Below are positions 56,480-64,000 of a stretch of DNA of 64,000 nt, one piece after another. The stretch's first letter is position 1. Every line of letters begins with the position of its first letter. The stretch spans positions 62,001 through 126,000 of the forward strand of contig JAESUZ010000135.1 of the NCBI GenBank assembly GCA_017311185.1, written 5' to 3'. The position numbers and the translations under genes were made by a program. The notes below the pieces were generated by a model, which made no database searches, was not told the DNA's origin, and worked only from the letters and a program-made list of their open reading frames with translations. The DNA is from Proteles cristata cristata (taxonomy: Eukaryota; Chordata; Mammalia; Carnivora; Hyaenidae).

Positions 56480-57880
56480 TTAATCAATTTTTTACAGCTT
56501 TATTGAGATATGATATTTCACATATCATAAAGCCTACTGACTTAGAGCACAGAGTTCAGTGTTTTTAATTTTTTCAGAGTTGTGAAATCATCACCATAGT
56601 CTAATTTCAAAATATTCTTAAAGCCTCCAAAACAAGCCGCATGACCATTAGCAGTCACTTAGCATTTCTGCTCCCGACCCCACACCCTTTCCCAGCCCCA
56701 GGCACCCAACAATCTCTTTTCTACTTTTATGGAGTTGCTTGTTCTGGACATTTCATATAAATGAAATCAGACAATATGTGGCCTTTTGCATCTGACTTCT
56801 TTCATTTAGCATAATGCTTTCAAGGCTCATCCATGTTGTAGAATATATTGGTACTTCCTTCCTTTTTCTTGTTAATAATATTCCATATGTGGATATGCTA
56901 CAGTTTGTCTATCCATTCATTGGTTGATAGATAATGAAGTTGTCCCCATTGGCTGTTATGAATGTTTGAAGGTATGGTTTCTTTCTGTTGGGTATATTCC
57001 TAGGAGTGGAATTGCTGGATCATATGATAACTCCAGATGCTTAACTGTTGAGAAGATGCAAAACTGTTTTTCCAAAGTAGCTGCCTCATTTTACATTTCC
57101 ATCAACACTATATGGAAGGTTCTGTGATGACCACCTCAGAAGCCTCCCTCCTCCTAATTTATTATTTGTAAAATAATTTGAAGATTATTTTAAATACATT
57201 TGAATGCAGCAAATGCAGAAAGAGCCTTTTTGGAGCTTCCCTTACCTGATTAAAAGCAGGAACTTCTGGAAGTGAGGCTGCCATAAATATCCTCTCCTGG
57301 GGAATTTTATTGGCCAGAAAAAAGGCAAAGAAGACCCCTCATACCTGCATAAACAAACATCGTCACAAATTTTATGTCTTGTTTGCTCTCCTAGAAACTC
57401 ATTTGCTCTTCTCATCGTAGGCTTTACTTCCCCATCCCCCTTTCCTATTAAGTTAGGTGTATAAACTCCCATCTTAAGCTGTTTAGAGAGTCATGTTTTT
57501 CTGTAAAGTCCATATACATATGTAAATACAAGGTTTTTTTTTCTTTGTTAAACTGTATCTTGTTAGCTTAATTTACAGGCCCCCCATAATTGAGCTTAAG
57601 AGGTTAGAGGAAAGGTTTTTCCTCCCCAACAGTTCCAATTCCCCTATATCCTCACCAATGTTTGCTATTGTCTATCTTTTTTATCATACCCATCCTAGTA
57701 GGTGTGAGATAGTATCTTATTGTGATTTTGATTCACGTTTCCCTGATGGTAATGATGGAGGACATCTTTCCATGTGCCTCCTGGCCATATCATCAGAAAA
57801 ATGCTTATTCAGCACTCTGTCCTTTTTTTTTTCTTTTTTTTTAATTTGCTTATTTATCTTTTTATCATTGAGTTGTAATC
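56480..57880 (-). mobile_element. L1 3' portion, antisense, split by a solo LTR
   Basis: Antisense 3'UTR ('tttattgagatatgatattt') is followed by 'ggacatttcatataaatgaa', 'gattgctggatcatatgata'-type text and, right of the LTR, 'gttccaattcccctatatcc' and 'gtgtgagatagtatcttatt'. Removing the LTR and one GTTC restores the expected L1 order. Confidence 0.88.
57123..57631 (+). mobile_element. Solo LTR inside L1 (509 bp)
   Basis: It begins 'tgtgatgacc' and ends 'cctccccaaca', so it has TG..CA ends, with 'gttc' on both sides (57,119-57,122 and 57,632-57,635). The L1 text joins perfectly when the element and one GTTC are removed. On plus a TATAAA lies at 57,460-57,465, about 170 bases before the end. 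The end text 'ttttcctccccaaca' resembles ERV1-class LTR U5 ends. No gag, pol or env is present. The orientation rests on the TATA box and the U5-like end. Confidence 0.9.
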
Positions 57881-58082
57881 CAACAACTTAAAACAACTTG
57901 ATATGTGGAAAAAATGCCTAGTGCTGGGCAGGCCTGTATTAAAACGTGCATCTATGAAACACTCAAAACATGAAATTTGGAATACATGATATCAGGGAGA
58001 TCATCTGTAGGAAAGGTGGATACTCTTTCATGTAAGTTTGGTTTCATCACATCAGATCACAAATGTGTGTGTCAACTGTATT

Positions 58083-58303
58083 TTTTAAAGTTTTTTTAAG
58101 TTTATATTTATTTATTTTTGAGAGAGAGACAGACAGACAGAGGAGGGGAGGGTCAGAGAGAGGGAAAGAGAAAGAACCCCAGACAGGCTCCATGCCACCA
58201 GCATGGAGCCTGACGTTGGCCTTGAACCCATGAACTGTGAGATCATTACCTGAGCATCAATCAAGAACAAGATGTTGAACCACCTGAGCCACCCAGGTGC
58301 CCC
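58083..58303 (-). mobile_element. CanSINE (antisense)
   Basis: A GACA-rich start ('gagacagacagacagagga') leads through the body to 'tgagccacccaggtgcccc'. The flanks 'caactgtattt' and 'gaatcgtattt' look like a decayed duplication. Confidence 0.9.
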
Positions 58304-58488
58304 TGAATCGTATTTGTATAGTGGATTACATTAAACAATGTCCAGATCCCATTTTTCTAAGGTGTCTACTTAGGAGACGAATTGCTAGGCCATAGATTAT
58401 GCCTGTGTTTGAGTTTACTCAGCACAGATACCAGTTCCCTGTCTGTAATTCTGAAGGGCCCCAAATTCTAAAAATCCCTTTTCCTGAC

Positions 58489-59290
58489 ACCCAGATGGCC
58501 AACAGATACATGAAACGATGCTCAGCGTCCCTCATCACCAGGGAAATACAAATCAAAACCACACTGAGATATGACCTCATGCCAGTCAGAGTGGCTAAAA
58601 TGAGCAAATCAGGAGACTCTAGATGCTGGCCAGGATGTGGAGAAACAGGCACCCTCCTACACTGTTGGTGGGAATGTAAACAGGTGCAGCCCCTCTGGAA
58701 AACAGTGTGGAGGTTCTTCAAAAAATTAACAATAGAACTCCCCGATGACCCAGCAATAGCACTCCTAGGAATTTACCCAAGGGATACAGGAGGGCTGATG
58801 CATAGAGGCATGTGGACCCCAATGTTCATAGTAGCACTCTCAACAATAGCCAAAACATGGAAAGAGCCTAAGTGTCCATCAGTGGACGAATGGATCAAGA
58901 AGATATGGTTTATCTATACAATGGAATACTACATGGCAATGAGAAAGAATGAAATCTGGCCATGTGTAGCAACATGGATGGAACTTGAGGGTGTTATGCT
59001 GAGTGAAATAAATCAGGCAGAGAAGGACAGCTACCATATGTTTGCAAGTATAGGAGGATTAGGAGGAACTTAATGGAGGACTGTGCGGGAAGAGAAGGGG
59101 AAAAATAGTCGGGGAGAGGGAGGGAGGCAAACCATGAGAGACTCTTGAATGCTGAGAACAAACAGGGCTGAGGGGGATGGGGGAGAGAAGGGGGGTGATG
59201 GGCATGAGGGAGGGCACTTGTTGAGATGTGCACTGGGTGTCATATGTAACCCAACTTGACAATAAACTAAGGAAGAAAAAAATAAATTTT
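58489..59290 (+). mobile_element. 5'-truncated sense L1 with open ORF2 C-terminus
   Basis: It starts at 'cacccagatggccaacagat' and runs through the 3'UTR to 'caataaactaaggaagaaaa'. The ORF2 C-terminal peptide is open from the junction to TAA at about 59,071, about 194 codons. It includes a Cys/His-rich '[18 protein letters not shown]' and '[20 protein letters not shown]'. The uninterrupted frame implies a young copy. The target duplication is not obvious. The truncated product lacks endonuclease and RT, so it cannot mobilise. Confidence 0.93.
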
Positions 59291-59595
59291 GAATTGATTG
59301 AAGTTTCTAGTGGGTGCAAAACCTAAATTATTTAGGCAAGCTGAGTTATGACTTAAAGGCCATTTCAGTTTGCCACAGTCTAATGTGTACTTTGCAGTGA
59401 TGTCAATGTTGAGAGAGTGTCAACAGTTGACCTGACCGGTCACTTAAATGATTAACTCCAGCAAGCTTCCTCCACATTCCTCCACGGGCTGGTAGGGAGA
59501 CTGCAGCATCTCACCATAAGTCACCCTCCCACCGGCAGGAAGTCTCTGGCGTGGGGCCAACATTCTGAAAGCTGTGAGGGTGATAGAGGTAAAAC

Positions 59596-59757
59596 TGTGG
59601 CTTCCTCCTTCAGTGAACATAATGGAAGGTTATGGGAAACCTAAAGTTCCTCTTGATCACTGTAGCAGTGAGGCGGTGTGGCTTCCTCCTTCAGTGAACA
59701 TAATGGAAGATTATGGAAAACCTAAAGTTCCTCTTGATCGCTGTAGCAGTGAGGTGG
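59596..59757 (+). repeat. 81-bp tandem duplication (27-codon period)
   Basis: Bases 59,596-59,676 and 59,677-59,757 are identical at all but four positions, all four transitions. The unit length is a multiple of three, and a 103-codon plus-strand frame (59,574-59,885) stays open across both, giving the peptide 'LPPSVNIMEGYGKPKVPL' twice. I see no family for it. A short (TG)n run follows at 59,757-59,775. Confidence 0.9.
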
Positions 59758-59935
59758 TGTGTGTGTGTGTGTGTGAAATGAGTTTCCTAACACTTATTTT
59801 GTTGCCTGATTGTGAATTTTTATTTACGTGTGATGTGTGCTTTTTTGGTGTTACATGCAGTCACTCATCATGGATGAAAGGATGACACTGCGAAGAATGT
59901 AATGAGTTGAAGAATCCTTTGTTACCAAATGCTTT

Positions 59936-60164
59936 AAATTTTTTTTATCTTTTAATGTTTATTTATTTCTGAGAGAAAGAGAGAAAGAGAGAGAGGGAGA
60001 ATGAGTATGGGAGTTGCAGAGAGAGGGAGACATAGAATCCAAAGCAGGATCCAGGCTCTAAGCTGTTAGCACAGAGCCCGATGGAGAGCTCGAACCCATG
60101 AACTTCAAGACCATGGCCTAAGGTGAAGTCAGAAGCTTAACCAACTGAGCCACCCAGGTGCCCC
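59936..60164 (-). mobile_element. CanSINE (antisense)
   Basis: The duplication 'accaaatgcttt' is exact at 59,924-59,935 and 60,165-60,176. The body is moderately diverged. Confidence 0.95.
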
Positions 60165-60203
60165 ACCAAATGCTTTCAATAATAAATATATCCTTTGATA
60201 TAT

Positions 60204-60313
60204 ATTTTTAAGATTTTGTATTTAAGTAATCTCTACATGCAAAGTGGGGCTAGAACTCATCATTCTGAAATCAAGAATTGCGTGTTCAAACAACTCCGCC
60301 AGCCAGGATCCCC
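60204..60313 (-). mobile_element. Short-form CanSINE (antisense)
   Basis: 'aagtaatctctacatgcaaa' to 'ccgccagccaggatcccc' is the antisense of the short subtype. The flanks 'cctttgatatat' and 'cctgatattttt' suggest a decayed duplication. Confidence 0.8.
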
Positions 60314-60588
60314 TGATATTTTTAATTCTAACCTTCAGGTGGAAATTGTTGGTCCCATTTGTCAGTCCAGAAAACTCAGGCTTTAGGAGAGGAAGTGGTT
60401 TCTATTCAATTCACTTAAGATGCAGGTCTGGGGAACAGGCCAGGTAGATAAATTATAGATGGATCTTGAACAAGGGCCACATGCTCACTGGCCTACTGGG
60501 CTGGCAGGTAATGGAGACAATTAAAGCTGACTGGGAGGCAGCAGGGAGTGGTGGGGACTGTGGCAAACCAGGGGGATGACAAATCTTT

Positions 60589-60778
60589 TTTTTTTAATGT
60601 TTATTTATTTTTGGGAGAGAGAGAGAGAGAGACAGAGTGTGAGCAGGGGAGGGGCAGAGAAAGAGGGAAACACAGAATGTGAAGCAGACCCTAGCCTTCA
60701 GGCTCTGAGCTATCAGCACAGAGCCCGACTCAGGGCTCAAACCCAAGAACCGTGAGATCATGAGCTCGTGGGTGCCCC
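60589..60778 (-). mobile_element. CanSINE (antisense) with deletion near the head
   Basis: The duplication 'acaaatcttt' lies at 60,579-60,588 and 60,779-60,788. About 30 bases are missing between 'gagatcatgagct' and 'ggtgcccc'. Confidence 0.93.
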
Positions 60779-61029
60779 ACAAATCTTTCTTTTAAAAGGT
60801 GGTTGCCACTAATTTTCAGCAGATCCTTGCCGTGGGGAGAATATAGGCCCAATGTTGCCAGAGATTGTGATTTTTCAGGAGAAATTATAAATCCAGGTTT
60901 GATATCAAATACTCTGATTTTTCAATGTGGATAAACAATTCAAATGAAAGAAATCTGGATAGGTGTATTTGTGTGTTGATGAAAGGAAGTAGGGGACTCC
61001 TAGCAGAGTGAATCCTTGAATACATACTC

Positions 61030-61200
61030 TTCTAAGCACTGTCCTAAGCACTCTGTATGTATTATTAACCCAATGCTTGTCCCAACTCCAGGAGGGCAAT
61101 ATACTGAGTATCTTCATCTTGCAGATGGATGAAAATGTAACTAACTTTCTCAGGGCCACACAGCCACTACGTAGCAGAGTCGGGATCTGGGCAGCATGTG
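61030..61200 (-). repeat. MIR element (antisense)
   Basis: 'ctctgtatgtattattaacc' with 'ctttctcagggccacacagc' and 'cactacgtagcagagtcggg' is an antisense MIR core. Confidence 0.8.
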
Positions 61201-61225
61201 CCAGGGCATCAGAGAAAGCCTTATC

Positions 61226-61467
61226 CCGAATGCGTAGGTGGCTCAGTCAGGTAAGCATTCAACTCTTGCTTTTGGCTCAGGTCATGATCTCACAGTTCCT
61301 GAGTTCAAGCCCTATGGTGGACTCTGCACTGACAATGTAGTTGCTTGGGATTCTCTCTCTCCTCTCTCTGCCCCTCCCTCACTTTGCACGCACACACATG
61401 TACTCCCTCTCTCTCGCTCTCTCTCTCTCTCGCTCTCAAAGTAAATAGATAAATGTGTTTTTAAAAA
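61226..61467 (+). mobile_element. CanSINE, diverged head
   Basis: The head 'gaatgcgtaggtggctcagt' is mutated. The body and a long (CT)n stretch follow, ending 'aaagtaaatagataaatgtg'. Confidence 0.88.
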
Positions 61468-62048
61468 CTAATCATTATTGAAATGTGGGCAGTAGGAGTG
61501 GTCTGCTCTAGATGCAGGTAGTAAGAGGATACATCATCTATAGAGAATTTAAAATCGGTAATAAAAATGGACTGAATGAAGGTCATATGCTTTTCGTCAT
61601 CACCACACACAGGCACTACTAAACAACGTCAGTGCATACATATTATTGATCACAGTGATCAAATACACAAATCCCAGAAAACACAGCTGGAGGTCTGAGG
61701 AGCTCTAAGCAGTTGCAGTGGCTACTACTGAGGTGTGTAAAAAAACCTTTGTGTGTGTGGTGAATACACATAACGTAAAAGGTATCATCTTCACCTGTTT
61801 CCGTCTATCCACATTGTTCTGCAAACAATATCTAGACGATCTCTTGCAAAACTATTCTGCCCCCGTTAAATAACTCGTGGTCTCCATCCCCCAGCCCCTG
61901 GAAGCCACCACCCTGCTTCCTGTCTCTGTGAGCTTAACTGCTCTAGGGACCTCATATATATGAAGCCACAGAGTATTTGGATCTTGTGACCGGCTTATGT
62001 CATTTACGGCGTTCATCCAAGTTGTAGCATGTGTTAGAATTTCCTTTT

Positions 62049-62253
62049 TATTTTTTTAACATTTATTTTTGAGGGAGAGACAGAGCGTGAGCGGGGGAGG
62101 GACAGAGAGAGAGGGAGATACAGAATCCAAAGCAGGCTCCAGGCTCTGAGCTGTCAGCACAGAGCCTGATTTGGGGCTCAGACTCACGAGCCAAAAGATC
62201 ATGACCTGAGCTGAAGTCGGACGCTTCACCAACTGAGCCACCCAGGTGCCCCT
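62049..62253 (-). mobile_element. CanSINE (antisense)
   Basis: The duplication 'gaatttccttt' lies at 62,038-62,048 and 62,254-62,264, inside the antisense L1. Confidence 0.94.
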
Positions 62254-62788
62254 GAATTTCCTTTCTTTTTAAAAGTTGAATAATATTCCACTGTATGTTT
62301 CTGCTATATTTTGCTTGCCCATTCATCTGTTAACATTGAGGACATTCTGTGGAACATTTAGGTTGCTTTCACCTTTTGGTTATTGTAAATAGTGTTGCTA
62401 TGAACGCAATCATACAAATATCTATTTGGGTCCCTGATTCCAGCTGTTGGGGTAAATACTCACAGGTGGAATTGCTGGATCATCTGGTAGATCAATTTTA
62501 GACTTTTTGAGGAAACACTGAACTGTTTGTATACTGGCTGCTCCATTTTACATTCCCACCAGCCATGCACAGGGTTCCCATTTCCCCACATCTTCATCAA
62601 TGAACACTTGTGGTTTTGTGTGTGCATGTTACTTTTATAGTAGCCTATGGGCATGAATTAGTATCTGACTGTAGTTTTTCATTTGCATTTCCCTAATGAA
62701 CAATGATGTTGAAAATCTTTTCATAGGCATATTGGCCACTTATAGATCTTCTTAGGAGAAATATCTGGTTAGGTCTTTTGCCATTTTT

Positions 62789-62985
62789 TTTTTCTTTTTT
62801 AGAGAGAGACAGTGTGAACAGGGGAGGGTCAGAGAGAGAGGGAGACACAGAATCTGAAACAGGCTCCAGGCTCTGAGCTAGCTGTCAGAAGAGAGCCCAA
62901 CGCGGGACTTGAACCCGCAAACCGCAAGATCATGACCTGAGCCGAAGTCAGAGGCTTAACCAACTGAGCCACCCAGATGCCCCAA
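62789..62985 (-). mobile_element. CanSINE (antisense)
   Basis: The duplication 'gtcttttgccattttt' is exact at 62,773-62,788 and 62,986-63,001, inside the L1. Confidence 0.95.
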
Positions 62986-63547
62986 GTCTTTTGCCATTTT
63001 TAAATTAGACCATTTGTTTTGTTTTTGTTGTTGAGTTATAGGAGTTTTCTATGTATTCTGGATGTTAACCCCTTATCAGTACATGCTTTGCAAATGGCCT
63101 TTTTACTCTTCTGATTGTAACTTTTGATGCATGGAAGTATTGAAGTTTGATGTAGTCCAGTTTGCTTTTACTTTTGGTGTTTGTGCACTGAGGAGTGTTA
63201 GTAACATATAAGCTCTAAAATAACACACTTACAAGACTTATGCTTTAATGAAAAACTTGGAGCTTTTTCAGAAAACTCCTAGTTACAAAGTTGGCTTCCC
63301 AGATCTGTGGATTTAGGTCATGTGTTTGTTTCCAGAGTAAATTTGTAACTTTTTTGGCATCATTTGAATTTGCTTCAGGGACCGTTCCTGTCTCCAGCCC
63401 CTAAGGCAACACACATTCATATGTTTAAGCGGTAATTTCAAAATAGACAATGATAGTTCAGTGATTGTGAAGACAAAGAAAAAAACCTTGTGATTCAGCC
63501 ATTCTATGTGACTGCTTAGAATTCTTATCTGGTTTAAATTTTAGTTT

Positions 63548-63746
63548 ATTTTTTAAATATTTATTTTTTGAGAAAGAGAGAGAGAGCATAAGCAGGGGAG
63601 GGGCAGAGGGAGAGGGGGACAGAGGATCTTAAGCGAGCTTCACACTGACAGCAGAGAGCCTGATGCAGGGCTTGAATCCCTGAATTTTGAGATCATGACC
63701 TGAGCCAAAGCCAGACACTCAACAGACTGAGCCACCCAGGTTCCTC
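63548..63746 (-). mobile_element. CanSINE (antisense), first of a tandem pair
   Basis: From 'tattttttaaatatttattt' to 'ctgagccacccaggttcctc'. The next SINE, in the same orientation, begins at once. Confidence 0.92.
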
Positions 63747-63967
63747 TAAAAAAATTTTTTTTAACATTTATTTATTTTTGAGAGAAAGAGAGAGACAGAG
63801 CATGAGCAGGGAAGGGGAGACAGAGAGGGAGACACAGAATCAGATGGAGGCTTCAGGCTCTGAACTGTCAGCACAGAGCCCCACGCGGGGCTCAAAGTCA
63901 CAAACTGTGAGATCATGACCTGAGGCTGAAGTTGGATGCTTAACCGACTGAGCCACCCAGGCACCCC
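63747..63967 (-). mobile_element. CanSINE (antisense), second of a tandem pair
   Basis: It starts in T-rich tail sequence ('ttttttttaacatttattta') and ends 'gactgagccacccaggcacc'. It abuts the previous copy and lies 33 bases before the end of the window. Confidence 0.93.
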
Positions 63968-64000
63968 ATATCCTGATTCTTAAAACACAAACTGGGGGGA

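Larger units (their letters stand above)
61760..63200 (-). mobile_element. L1 3' portion, antisense, split by two SINEs
   Basis: Antisense 3'UTR is followed by 'gttgaataatattccactgt', 'ggttattgtaaatagtgttg', 'ggaattgctggatcatctgg', then 'ttaaccccttatcagtacat' and 'gaagtttgatgtagtccag'. SINEs at 62,049-62,253 and 62,789-62,985 interrupt it. Confidence 0.88.

Noticed and set aside
59574..59885. 103-codon frame with a repeated peptide as a real gene
   Set aside because: It is only two units long, has no recognised family and sits next to L1 and SINE sequence. It is kept as a repeat and a finding.

Overview
This is nuclear DNA from a carnivoran mammal, most probably a felid. The main evidence is about 40 copies, on both strands, of a tRNA-derived CanSINE. 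Each has a head like 'ggggcgcctgggtggctcag', a CT-rich body that reads 'gctctgtgctgac..cagagcctggagcctg', and a short A-rich tail with AATAAA-like motifs. This is the feline-type layout (SINEC_Fc class as I know it), not the canine SINEC_Cf one. I see no intact protein-coding gene, no rRNA or tRNA gene, no CRISPR array and nothing bacterial or viral-episomal. The window is repeat-rich, gene-poor sequence, either intergenic or deep intronic.

Region 1 (1-10.4 kb) is the least L1-rich part. A decayed, intronless protein-kinase copy lies at about 628-1312. It resembles the sperm motility kinase (SMOK)/MARK-like family, has lost key catalytic residues and is frameshifted at a G run. A roughly 100-190 bp module next to antisense SINE-like sequence recurs three times (about 2033, 5247 and 6329). 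A kinase-tail-like stretch precedes two of the copies, which suggests local duplication of a kinase-pseudogene block. The rest, to 10.4 kb, is GC-richer and mostly unassigned, with an MIR tail near 9.7 kb.

Region 2 (10.46-17.4 kb) is one nearly full-length, degenerate LINE-1 on the minus strand: 3'UTR, ORF2 with endonuclease and reverse-transcriptase pieces, ORF1 and a long 5'UTR. It carries a (TG)n tract and a later SINE.

Region 3 (17.4-42 kb) is SINE-dense, with truncated L1 pieces, MIR/L2-like relics and an old LTR-like element near 21.9-22.6 kb. A solo LTR (28,989-29,681) sits inside a sense L1 3' end, with a 4-bp target duplication.

Region 4 (42-64 kb) is dominated by nested transposons. 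A long antisense L1 (about 43.75-48.44 kb) was hit by a short SINE, by a truncated sense L1 with a 16-bp target duplication, and by a second solo LTR. An antisense L1 at 56.5-57.9 kb was hit by a third solo LTR. A young-looking sense L1 3' end (58.49-59.29 kb) keeps an open ORF2 C-terminus, and the last 2 kb has several antisense SINEs in another L1.

The genes do not work together in any pathway. What the window records is a stratigraphy of insertions, and many can be ordered relative to one another from target-site duplications. Exact repeat family names would need a RepeatMasker or Dfam run, which I could not do.
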